This document shows, piece by piece, positions 46,397 through 54,216 of a stretch of 64,000 nt of DNA. The notes beneath the pieces were generated by a model that made no database searches, was not told the DNA's origin, and saw only the letters and a list, made by a program, of their open reading frames with translations. The DNA is from Rugamonas sp045984285 (GTDB lineage: Bacteria > Pseudomonadota > Gammaproteobacteria > Burkholderiales > Burkholderiaceae_D), in contig NZ_JBJQIK030000002.1 in the NCBI RefSeq assembly GCF_045984285.3, forward strand, positions 1-64,000, in the 5' to 3' direction. A program made the position numbers and the translations under genes. Every line of letters begins with the position of its first letter. Within the stretch, counting starts at the first letter, position 1.

Positions 46397-46410
46397 TTGA
46401 TATCGATCAA
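46397..46410. promoter_or_regulatory. perfect FNR-type box
   Basis: TTGATATCGATCAA matches TTGAT-N4-ATCAA at every defined position. It lies 83 nt upstream of the usp start codon and 256 nt from cheZ, so usp is the more likely target. Confidence 0.8.
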
Positions 46411-46544
46411 TAAACACCCGCAGCAGGCGCAAAGGGGCTGCGAAATGTGGATTTGTCTATAACACCGGGGGCACTCAAATACAACACTCCCTGTCACTTT
46501 TGGGCACGGGCTGGCACTTTGCATTCCCTTTGGCGTTGCGGCGA

Positions 46545-46574
46545 TTGAACAAGGGGGCTGGCCCCTGCTACACT
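46545..46574 (+). promoter_or_regulatory. probable promoter of cheZ-cheA
   Basis: TTGAAC (46545-46550) and TACACT (46569-46574) with an 18-nt spacer form a sigma-70-like promoter about 90 nt upstream of cheZ. No sigma-28 flagellar promoter is recognised. Confidence 0.45.
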
Positions 46575-46665
46575 CGCGGAAGTGCGTTAATATTGCCCAG
46601 CGTCATCGCAAGCGCGGCTGGGGCAAGGACGGCAGCAATTTTTTGATTATGGAGAAGCAGGGATT

Positions 46666-47490
46666 ATGACCGACGCCGCAGATGATTTCGACGCATTATT
46701 CGAGGAAGTGTCCGCGCAGCGCGCCAGCGCCCCGGCTCCGGCCCCGGCCCCCGCTCCGGCAGCCGCCGCAGCAGAAGATGATCTGGAAAGCCTGTTCGAC
46801 GAAATCTCGTCCGCACGTCCGGCCGATGCCGTCGCCGCTCCGGCCGCCGCCGCCGCCGCGCCTGCGCCTGCAGCCGCCGACGGCGAGCCGCACGACGGCA
46901 GCATGTTCGAACGCCTGGGCGGCATCGTGCGCCTGCTGCACGACTCCCTGCGCGAACTGGGCTACGACAAGGCCCTGACCGAAGCGTCGACCCAGATTGT
47001 GGACGCGCAGGACCGCCTCGAATATGTGGCCTCGCTGACTGAGCAGGCCGCCAACAAGGTGCTGAACACCCTGGACGACGGCATGCCGGCCCAGGATGTG
47101 CTGTCCAAGAAATCCAAGGAAATGGAAGACCGCTGGGCGGCCCTGTTCGAGGGCAAGCTGAGTATTGAAGAGTTCAAGGTCCTGGCAGGCGACTCGCGCG
47201 CCTTCGCCCAGGCCGTCTCCGAAGCCACCGAGGCGGAAAAAGCGCGCCTGCTGGAAATCATGATGGCGCAGGACTTCCAGGACATTACCGGCCAGCTGAT
47301 CAAGAAAGTGGTGGTGATCACGAAGACGGTGGAAAACGAACTGGCCCAGCTGCTGCGCGACAACGCGCCGGCTGATGTGCGCGAGAAGATTGCGCAGAAA
47401 GAGGTGTCGCTGATGTCTGGTCCTTCGACGCCGAATGTTGCACTGAACCAGGATAGTGTTGACGATCTTCTTGCCGATCTGGGGTTCTGA
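46666..47490 (+). CDS. cheZ: chemotaxis protein phosphatase CheZ
   Basis: This 274-residue protein is a CheY-P phosphatase by family. The N-terminal 75 residues carry two acidic FDALFEEV / LESLFDEI motifs in Ala/Pro-rich linkers. The long helical CheZ hairpin follows, with the catalytic signature AQDFQDITGQ (residues 201-210). The C-terminal tail ends in DQDSVDDLLADLGF-like residues (NQDSVDDLLADLGF), the CheY-binding helix. Its stop overlaps the cheA start (TGATG). Position before cheA and the absence of cheY or flagellar genes are unusual. Confidence 0.88.
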   Translation: MTDAADDFDALFEEVSAQRASAPAPAPAPAPAAAAAEDDLESLFDEISSARPADAVAAPAAAAAAPAPAAADGEPHDGSMFERLGGIVRLLHDSLRELGYDKALTEASTQIVDAQDRLEYVASLTEQAANKVLNTLDDGMPAQDVLSKKSKEMEDRWAALFEGKLSIEEFKVLAGDSRAFAQAVSEATEAEKARLLEIMMAQDFQDITGQLIKKVVVITKTVENELAQLLRDNAPADVREKIAQKEVSLMSGPSTPNVALNQDSVDDLLADLGF

Positions 47491-49343
47491 TGGACGATAT
47501 GCTCAAGGAGTTCGTCGTTGAGGCGATGGACCTGGCAGTCAACGTCGAGGAGCACCTGCTGCGCCTCGAACGCGACCCAGACAACAAAGAAACGCTGAAT
47601 GCGGTGTTCCGCTCCTTCCACACGATCAAGGGCGGGGCGGGCTTCATGAACCTGGGGGCGCTGGTGACAGCCTGCCACCTGACTGAAAACCTGTTCGACG
47701 CGCTGCGCACCGGCGCCGCGCCGGTCACGCCGCTCTCCATCGAGGCGGCGCTGCAGGCTTCGGGCTTCGTGGCCGACCAGCTGGCGGAACTGAATAACGG
47801 CGCCGCGCCGGAAAGCCTGCCGGCCATGCCCAAGGATCTGGAAGCGATCCTGAAGGATGCCATCGAAGGCAAGGCCACCAGCGCCAAGCCGGCGGCGAAA
47901 CCGGCGGCCGCCCCGGCGCCTGCCGCTGCGGCGCCCGCCGCCGCTGCGCCGGCTGCTGCCGCCGCGCCATCGGGCGAAGGGCTGGACTGGGAAGGCATGT
48001 ACGAGGCGGTGATGCCGCCGGGTAGCTACACCCGTCCAGCTGCCAGCGAAGCGCCCGCTGCTGCTGAAGCGGCCCCCGCCGCGCCTGCCGCCGAGGCTGG
48101 CGGCCGGAAATGGGATGGCGTGGAACGCCGCGAGGAACGCGCGCCGACCACCGCTCCGGCCAAGGAAGAATCGATCCGTATCGACGCGGTCAAGCTGGAC
48201 GCGCTGCTGGAAGTGGCCGGCGAATCGGTGCAGGCCGCCAACCAGGCCGCCGTGCTGCTGGAACGCCTGCAGCAGTTCAAGTTCGAAGGCCAGGCCGCCA
48301 CGCTGATGTCGGCCCTGACCGAAACGCTGGAACGCGCCTCGCGCTATTCCACCGAACTGCAGCGCGCCACGCTGGCGACCCGCATGCAGCCGGTGGGCCG
48401 CCTGTTCCAGAAGTTCCCGCGCCTGGTGCGCGAACTGGCGAAAGACCTGGGCAAGGAAGTCGAGCTGACCATCGAAGGCGCGGAAACCGAAGTGGACCGC
48501 GTGGTGGTGGACAGCCTGTACGACCCGCTGGTGCACATGCTGCGCAACGCGCTGGACCACGGCGTGGAATCGCCGGACGTGCGCGTGGCGGCAGGCAAGC
48601 CGGCCAAGGCCTATATCTCGCTGAAGGCATGGCAGGAAGCGAACAGCGTCATGATCGTGCTGCAGGACGACGGCAAGGGCATGGACCCGGCCGGCCTGCG
48701 CCGCAAGGCTGCAGAGAAGGGCCTGATCTCGCCAAGCGCCAACCTGAGCGACGACGAATCCTACCAGCTGGTGTTCCTGCCGGGCTTCTCGACCAAGGAA
48801 GTGGCTTCCTCGGTGTCGGGCCGCGGCGTGGGCATGGACGTGGTGAAGACCGCCGTGGAAAAGAACCGCGGCGCGATCCATATCGAATCCGCGCTGGGCA
48901 AGGGCACCAAGTTTGCGATCCGCCTGCCGATCGAGCTGTCGATCGTGCCGACCATGCTGGTCTCGACCTCGGGCGCGCTGCTGGCGCTGCCGATGGCCGT
49001 GGTGCAGCGCGTGGTGGAACTGCCGGAAACCTTCATGGAAGTAGGCGGCGCCCCGGTGCTGAAAGACCAGGGCCGTCCGCTGCCGGTGCGCACGCTGGCC
49101 GGTGCGCTGGGTTACGAGCTGTGCTCCGAGCGCGTGGGCATCGTCATCAACGCACCGCAGCCATACATCCTGGCCGTGGAAGCCGTTGACGGCACCGCCG
49201 ACCTGGTGATTAAACCGATGACCGCGATTGCGGTCGAAGGCATTACCGGCACTGCGCGTTCCGCGGAAGGTGAGCTGGTGCTAGTTGTCGGCCTATCCTT
49301 CCTGATGGACGGTTGCAGGAGCAATGTACGGATGGCGGCATAA
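47490..49343 (+). CDS. cheA: chemotaxis histidine kinase CheA
   Basis: This 617-residue kinase has an HPt domain with phospho-His44 (FHTIKGGAGF). A long Ala/Pro-rich linker (residues 120-215) stands where P2 would be, so the CheY-docking P2 domain seems absent. Dimerisation helices (IRIDAVKLDALLEVAGESV), the HATPase domain (HMLRNALDHGVESPD, GRGVGMDVVK) and a CheW-like domain at the end (LPMAVVQRVVELPE) follow. No receiver domain is fused. It is translationally coupled to cheZ and stops before a terminator, so this is a two-gene unit. Confidence 0.92.
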   Translation: MDDMLKEFVVEAMDLAVNVEEHLLRLERDPDNKETLNAVFRSFHTIKGGAGFMNLGALVTACHLTENLFDALRTGAAPVTPLSIEAALQASGFVADQLAELNNGAAPESLPAMPKDLEAILKDAIEGKATSAKPAAKPAAAPAPAAAAPAAAAPAAAAAPSGEGLDWEGMYEAVMPPGSYTRPAASEAPAAAEAAPAAPAAEAGGRKWDGVERREERAPTTAPAKEESIRIDAVKLDALLEVAGESVQAANQAAVLLERLQQFKFEGQAATLMSALTETLERASRYSTELQRATLATRMQPVGRLFQKFPRLVRELAKDLGKEVELTIEGAETEVDRVVVDSLYDPLVHMLRNALDHGVESPDVRVAAGKPAKAYISLKAWQEANSVMIVLQDDGKGMDPAGLRRKAAEKGLISPSANLSDDESYQLVFLPGFSTKEVASSVSGRGVGMDVVKTAVEKNRGAIHIESALGKGTKFAIRLPIELSIVPTMLVSTSGALLALPMAVVQRVVELPETFMEVGGAPVLKDQGRPLPVRTLAGALGYELCSERVGIVINAPQPYILAVEAVDGTADLVIKPMTAIAVEGITGTARSAEGELVLVVGLSFLMDGCRSNVRMAA

Positions 49344-49370
49344 GAAAAAGCCAAGATCCACGAAGTACCA

Positions 49371-49407
49371 AAAGCCTGCGACCTCAAAAGTCAGCAGGCT
49401 TTTTTAT
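49371..49407 (+). terminator. intrinsic terminator after cheA
   Basis: AGCCTGC pairs with GCAGGCT over a 14-nt loop and is followed by TTTTTATT, 28 nt after the cheA stop. Confidence 0.8.
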
Positions 49408-49475
49408 TAACAAGGGCGCCTCACGGCGCGCTGGGCATCAAGGCGTATCGGCTCACGAGGCGGAATCCGGGCTTG

Positions 49476-49503
49476 TTTTGCAGCGCACAAACTGTGGCAT
49501 AAT
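49476..49503 (+). promoter_or_regulatory. probable extended -10 promoter of leuC
   Basis: TGGCATAAT (TGn plus CATAAT at 49498-49503) with a weak TTTTGC element 16 nt upstream, about 40 nt before the leuC start. Confidence 0.45.
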
Positions 49504-49542
49504 CAAAATGGAACTCTCTCACACAGGCAGTAAGCAGCAATC

Positions 49543-50943
49543 ATGAAGACGCTTTACGACAAACTCTGGGAATCCCATGTGGTGCGTACCGAGGAAGACG
49601 GCACCGCCATCCTGTATATCGACCGCCACCTCGTCCACGAAGTGACCAGCCCGCAGGCTTTCGACGGCCTGCGCGCGGCGAACCGCCAGCCATGGCGCCT
49701 GTCCGCCACCCTGGCCGTGGCCGACCACAATGTTCCGACTACCGACCGCACGCACGGCATCGAAGACCCGATCTCGCGCCTGCAGGTGGAAACGCTGGAC
49801 GCCAACACCAAGGAATACGGCGTCACGTATTTCAATATGAACGACAAGCGCCAGGGCATCGTGCACGTCATCGGCCCGGAGCAGGGCGCGACCCTGCCCG
49901 GCATGACGGTGGTGTGCGGCGACTCGCATACCTCCACCCACGGCGCCTTCGGCTGCCTGGCGCACGGCATCGGCACTTCCGAAGTGGAACATGTGCTGGC
50001 GACGCAGACGCTGCTGGCCAAGAAATCGAAATCCATGCTGGTGCAGGTGGATGGCGCGCTGCCGGCCGGCGTTACCGCCAAGGACATCGTGCTGGCCGTG
50101 ATCGGCAAGATCGGCACGGCGGGCGGCACCGGCTACGCCATCGAATTCGGCGGCTCCACCATCCGCGCGCTGTCGATGGAAGGCCGCATGACCGTCTGCA
50201 ATATGGCCATCGAAGCGGGCGCTCGCGCCGGCATGGTGGCGGTGGACGACACCACGATCAATTATGTGAAAGGCCGTCCCTTCTCGCCCGCCGGCCCGCA
50301 CTGGGACCACGCCGTGGCCTACTGGCGCACCCTGCATTCCGATCCGGGTGCGAAGTTCGACATGGTGGTGACGCTGAACGCCGCCGAGATCCGTCCGCAA
50401 GTCACCTGGGGCACCTCGCCGGAGCAGGTAACGGCGATCGACGCGCGCGTGCCGGATCCCGACCAGGAAAAGGACCCGGTCAAGCGCGACGCCATGGAAA
50501 AAGCCCTGGTCTACATGGGCCTTACGCCGAATACCGCGATCTCGGACATCCGCATCGATAAAGTCTTTATCGGCTCCTGCACCAACTCGCGCATCGAAGA
50601 CCTGCGCGCGGCAGCCGCCGTGGTGCGCGGCAAGCAGCGGGCCTCGAACGTGAAGCTGGCGCTGGTGGTGCCGGGTTCCGGCCTGGTGAAAGAGCAGGCC
50701 GAGCGCGAGGGGCTGGACACCATCTTCAAGGCCGCAGGCTTCGAATGGCGCGAGCCGGGCTGCTCGATGTGCCTCGCGATGAACGCCGACCGCCTCGAGC
50801 CGGGCGAGCGCTGCGCCTCCACTTCCAACCGTAATTTTGAAGGCCGTCAGGGCCAGGGCGGGCGTACCCACCTGGTATCGCCTGCCATGGCGGCCGCCGC
50901 CGGTATCGCCGGCCATTTTGTCGATGTGCGCGCCCTGCGCTGA
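49543..50943 (+). CDS. leuC: 3-isopropylmalate dehydratase large subunit
   Basis: This 466-residue aconitase-family subunit isomerises 2- to 3-isopropylmalate in leucine synthesis together with LeuD. The 4Fe-4S ligands are one Cys in IGSCTNSRIEDL and two in CSMCLAMN near the C-terminus. The N-terminal TLYDKLWESHVV and the VCGDSHTSTHGAFG motif are typical. It starts the leu operon; an entericidin-type lipoprotein gene lies between it and leuD. Confidence 0.97.
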   Translation: MKTLYDKLWESHVVRTEEDGTAILYIDRHLVHEVTSPQAFDGLRAANRQPWRLSATLAVADHNVPTTDRTHGIEDPISRLQVETLDANTKEYGVTYFNMNDKRQGIVHVIGPEQGATLPGMTVVCGDSHTSTHGAFGCLAHGIGTSEVEHVLATQTLLAKKSKSMLVQVDGALPAGVTAKDIVLAVIGKIGTAGGTGYAIEFGGSTIRALSMEGRMTVCNMAIEAGARAGMVAVDDTTINYVKGRPFSPAGPHWDHAVAYWRTLHSDPGAKFDMVVTLNAAEIRPQVTWGTSPEQVTAIDARVPDPDQEKDPVKRDAMEKALVYMGLTPNTAISDIRIDKVFIGSCTNSRIEDLRAAAAVVRGKQRASNVKLALVVPGSGLVKEQAEREGLDTIFKAAGFEWREPGCSMCLAMNADRLEPGERCASTSNRNFEGRQGQGGRTHLVSPAMAAAAGIAGHFVDVRALR

Positions 50944-50972
50944 CCTATAACAACCAGTTCAAGAGTCCAAAC

Positions 50973-51095
50973 ATGAAAACCATTATCGCTATCGCACTCA
51001 CTACCATCGTTCTAACTGGTTGCAACACCATTTCCGGCATCGGAAAAGATGTGCAGAAGGTCGGCCAGGTAGTGGAAGGCGCCGGCAAAAAATAA
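50973..51095 (+). CDS. entericidin A/B-type lipoprotein
   Basis: This 40-residue protein has a short signal peptide with lipobox LTGC (Cys17), then NTISGIGKDVQKVGQVVEGA, an amphipathic helix typical of entericidins. In E. coli the EcnA/EcnB pair forms an antidote/toxin lipoprotein system; single copies in betaproteobacteria have no proven role. It lies 29 nt after leuC and 56 nt before leuD, inside the leucine operon, a position shared by relatives. Confidence 0.85.
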   Translation: MKTIIAIALTTIVLTGCNTISGIGKDVQKVGQVVEGAGKK

Positions 51096-51151
51096 CACCG
51101 CAGTACGGCGGGCCGCGACGGTCCCGCCGTCGCACCAACCCGCTGAGTATC

Positions 51152-51799
51152 ATGGAAAAATTTACCGTTCTTGACGGACTCGTTGCACCGCTCGACCGCG
51201 CCAATGTCGATACCGATGCCATCATTCCGAAGCAGTTCCTGAAGTCGATCCGCCGCACCGGCTTCGGTCCCAACCTGTTCGACGAGTGGCGCTACACCGA
51301 CCACGGCGAGCCCGGCATGGACAACAGCAAGCGTCCGCTGAACCCGGACTTCGTGCTGAACCAGCCGCGCTACCAGGGCGCCAGCATCCTGCTGACCCGC
51401 AAGAATTTCGGCTGCGGCTCCTCGCGCGAACACGCGCCGTGGGCGCTGGAGCAGTATGGCTTCCGCGCCATCCTGGCGCCCAGCTTCGCCGACATCTTTT
51501 TCAATAACTGCTTCAAGAACGGGCTGCTGCCCGTTGTGTTGACTGAAGCGCAGATCGATCATCTGTTCAATGAAGTCAAGGCCTTCCCCGGTTACCGCCT
51601 GGTGGTGGACCTTGAAAACCAGCGCATTAGCACGAGCACTGGCAGCGTCTCCTATCCCTTCGAGATCGACGCCTTCCGCAAATACTGCCTGATGAATGGA
51701 CTCGACGATATCGGCCTGACCCTGCGCCACGCAGACAGCATCCGCGCCTTCGAAGAGCGTCATCTGGCGAACCAGCCCTGGCTGGCCAACGTCATTTAA
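51152..51799 (+). CDS. leuD: 3-isopropylmalate dehydratase small subunit
   Basis: This 215-residue swivel-domain subunit pairs with LeuC. Conserved motifs include ANVDTDAIIPKQFLKSI, the GSSREHAPWAL loop and ILAPSFADIFFNNCFKNG. I start it at ATG 51152 (MEKFTVLDGLV); an upstream in-frame ATG overlaps the entericidin gene and adds unrelated residues. leuB follows after 15 nt. Confidence 0.96.
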   Translation: MEKFTVLDGLVAPLDRANVDTDAIIPKQFLKSIRRTGFGPNLFDEWRYTDHGEPGMDNSKRPLNPDFVLNQPRYQGASILLTRKNFGCGSSREHAPWALEQYGFRAILAPSFADIFFNNCFKNGLLPVVLTEAQIDHLFNEVKAFPGYRLVVDLENQRISTSTGSVSYPFEIDAFRKYCLMNGLDDIGLTLRHADSIRAFEERHLANQPWLANVI

Positions 51800-51814
51800 G
51801 CTCAGAGAAAAAAC

Positions 51815-52885
51815 ATGAAAATCGCAATCCTGCCGGGCGACGGCATCGGCCCCGAGATCGTTACCCAGGCCGTGAAAGTGCTGAACGCGCTGGGCGAACA
51901 GTTTGAGATGGAAACCGCGCCGGTCGGCGGCGCAGGCTACGAAGCGCACGGCCACCCGCTGCCGGAAGGCACGCTGGCGCTGGCGAAAGCCGCCGACGCC
52001 GTGTTGTTCGGCGCCGTGGGCGACTGGAAGTACGACACGCTGGAACGCGCCCTGCGTCCGGAGCAGGCCATTCTCGGCCTGCGCAAGAACCTGGGCCTGT
52101 TCGGCAACCTGCGTCCGGCCATCCTCTACCCCGAACTGGCCGGCGCTTCGACGCTGAAGCCGGAAGTGGTGTCGGGCCTCGACATCCTGATCGTGCGCGA
52201 ACTGACCGGCGACATCTACTTCGGCCAGCCGCGCGGCGTGCGCGAGTGCCCTGACGGCCCCTTCAAGGGCCAGCGCGAAGGCTTCGACACCATGCGCTAT
52301 GCGGAAGGCGAAATCCGCCGCATCGCGCACGTGGCCTTCCAGGCGGCGCAGAAACGCGGCAAGCGCCTGACCAGCGTGGACAAGGCCAATGTGCTCGAAA
52401 CCTTCCAGTTCTGGAAGGACATCGTGACCGATGTGCACAAGGAATATCCCGACGTGGCGCTGGACCATATGTACGTGGACAACGCGGCGATGCAGCTGGT
52501 GCGCGCGCCGAAGAAGTTCGACGTCATCGTGACCGGCAATATGTTCGGCGACATCCTGTCCGACGCGGCCGCGATGCTGACCGGCTCCATCGGCATGCTG
52601 CCATCGGCATCGCTGGACGCGGACAACAAGGGCCTGTACGAGCCCTCGCACGGCTCGGCGCCGGATATCGCAGGCAAGGGCGTGGCGAATCCGCTGGCCA
52701 CCATCCTGTCGGCCGCGATGATGCTGCGCTACTCGCTGAACAAGGCCGAACAGGCCGACCGCATCGAAGCCGCCGTGAAGAAGGTGCTGGCGCAGGGCCT
52801 GCGCACGCCGGATATTTACGAAGAAGGCACGAACAAGGTCGGTACGGAACAAATGGGCGACGCGGTTGTCGCGGCCCTCGCATAA
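51815..52885 (+). CDS. leuB: 3-isopropylmalate dehydrogenase
   Basis: This 356-residue enzyme oxidatively decarboxylates 3-isopropylmalate with NAD in leucine synthesis. It has LPGDGIGPEI at the N-terminus, the RELTGDIYFG substrate loop, DKANVLE, and the metal site NMFGDILSDAAA, and GSAPDIAGKGVANP for NAD. Length matches the family. It lies between leuD (15 nt) and asd (18 nt) in one operon. Confidence 0.97.
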   Translation: MKIAILPGDGIGPEIVTQAVKVLNALGEQFEMETAPVGGAGYEAHGHPLPEGTLALAKAADAVLFGAVGDWKYDTLERALRPEQAILGLRKNLGLFGNLRPAILYPELAGASTLKPEVVSGLDILIVRELTGDIYFGQPRGVRECPDGPFKGQREGFDTMRYAEGEIRRIAHVAFQAAQKRGKRLTSVDKANVLETFQFWKDIVTDVHKEYPDVALDHMYVDNAAMQLVRAPKKFDVIVTGNMFGDILSDAAAMLTGSIGMLPSASLDADNKGLYEPSHGSAPDIAGKGVANPLATILSAAMMLRYSLNKAEQADRIEAAVKKVLAQGLRTPDIYEEGTNKVGTEQMGDAVVAALA

Positions 52886-52903
52886 CACTTTAAGGAAATT
52901 AAA

Positions 52904-54031
52904 ATGAAACTCGTAGGTCTGGTAGGTTGGCGCGGCATGGTCGGTTCGGTCCTGATGCAGCGCATGCAGGAAGAGGGCGACTTCGCCCACATCGAACCGG
53001 TGTTCTTCTCCACCTCGAACACGGGCGGCGCAGCGCCGTCCATGGCGAAGAACGAAACCACGCTGAAAGACGCGAACGATATCGATGAACTGAAGCGCTG
53101 CGAGATCATCATCTCCTGCCAGGGCGGCGACTACACCGGCGCCGTGTTCCCGAAGCTGCGCGCGGCTGGCTGGAACGGCTACTGGATCGACGCGGCCTCC
53201 ACGCTGCGTATGGAAAAAGACGCCGTCATCGTGCTGGATCCGGTGAACCTGAACGTCATCAAGGACGCCATGTCCAGGGGCGTGAAGAACTTCATCGGCG
53301 GTAACTGCACCGTGTCCTGCATGCTGATGGGCCTGGGCGGCCTGTTCAAGCAGGACCTGGTGGAGTGGATGACCTCCATGACCTACCAGGCGGCATCCGG
53401 CGGCGGCGCCCAGCATATGCGCGAGCTGCTGACCCAGTTCGGCACCATCAACAGCTCCGTGAAGTCGCTGCTGGATAACCCGGCCTCCGCGATCCTGGAG
53501 ATCGACCGCCAGGTGCTGTCCACCCAGCACGGCCTGACGGCTGAAGAGACCAAGCAGTTCGGCGTGCCGCTGGCCGGCAACCTGATTCCATGGATCGACA
53601 AGGACCTGGGCAACGGCCAGTCCAAGGAGGAGTGGAAGGGCGGCGCCGAGACCAACAAGATCCTGGGCCGCGGCCTGGACTTCGGCAGCAAGCCAATTCC
53701 TGTCGATGGCCTGTGCGTGCGCATCGGCGCCATGCGCTGCCACTCGCAGGCGCTGACCATCAAGCTGAAAAAGGATGTGCCGCTGGACGAGATCAACGAC
53801 ATCATCGCCAAGGACAACCAGTGGGTGAAGTTCGTGCCGAACACGCGCGAAGCCTCCGTTAAGGACCTGACCCCGGCCGCCGTCACCGGCAGCCTGACCA
53901 TCCCGGTCGGCCGCGTGCGCAAGCTGGAAATGGGCGGCGATTACATCTCCGCCTTCACGGTGGGCGACCAGCTGCTGTGGGGCGCCGCCGAGCCGCTGCG
54001 CCGCATGCTGCGGATCGTGCTGGACAAGTAA
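52904..54031 (+). CDS. asd: aspartate-semialdehyde dehydrogenase
   Basis: This 375-residue enzyme makes aspartate semialdehyde, the branch point to lysine/DAP, methionine and threonine, and feeds the DapA step encoded near 8 kb. VGWRGMVGSVLMQRM binds NADP and the catalytic nucleophile is Cys135 (GGNCTVSCM). The layout is that of the Gram-negative, E. coli-like class. It is the last gene of the leu operon, directly before a strong terminator. AAGGAAAT precedes the ATG. Confidence 0.96.
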   Translation: MKLVGLVGWRGMVGSVLMQRMQEEGDFAHIEPVFFSTSNTGGAAPSMAKNETTLKDANDIDELKRCEIIISCQGGDYTGAVFPKLRAAGWNGYWIDAASTLRMEKDAVIVLDPVNLNVIKDAMSRGVKNFIGGNCTVSCMLMGLGGLFKQDLVEWMTSMTYQAASGGGAQHMRELLTQFGTINSSVKSLLDNPASAILEIDRQVLSTQHGLTAEETKQFGVPLAGNLIPWIDKDLGNGQSKEEWKGGAETNKILGRGLDFGSKPIPVDGLCVRIGAMRCHSQALTIKLKKDVPLDEINDIIAKDNQWVKFVPNTREASVKDLTPAAVTGSLTIPVGRVRKLEMGGDYISAFTVGDQLLWGAAEPLRRMLRIVLDK

Positions 54032-54057
54032 TCAATTACTTGCGGTTCCGGCTTTAA

Positions 54058-54092
54058 AGGGCTGATTTCGTTGAGAAATCAGCCTTTTTTGT
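54058..54092 (+). terminator. intrinsic terminator after asd
   Basis: GGCTGATTTC, loop GTTGA, GAAATCAGCC, then TTTTTTG. It closes the leuCDB-asd unit. Confidence 0.9.
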
Positions 54093-54216
54093 ATCTTTAA
54101 CGCCAGAACGGGCTCCCGGAGGAGGCCGAAGGCTTGCATGCCTCAGGGCATGATGTTATGTTGAGACGTCTGGGAGACCGTCCTTACTCCCCTGAATAAC
54201 TCACATAACACCAACT

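Larger units (their letters stand above)
46315..46665. other. 351-nt regulatory gap between usp and cheZ
   Basis: This divergent intergenic stretch holds the usp promoter with its FNR box on one side and the cheZ promoter on the other. A minus-strand reading through it is open but lacks coding character, so I see no gene here. Confidence 0.6.

Noticed and set aside
50945..53743. A 932-codon open frame opposite entericidin, leuD, leuB and asd
   Set aside because: It spans four well-supported genes and their gaps; composition is that of a reverse-frame artefact.
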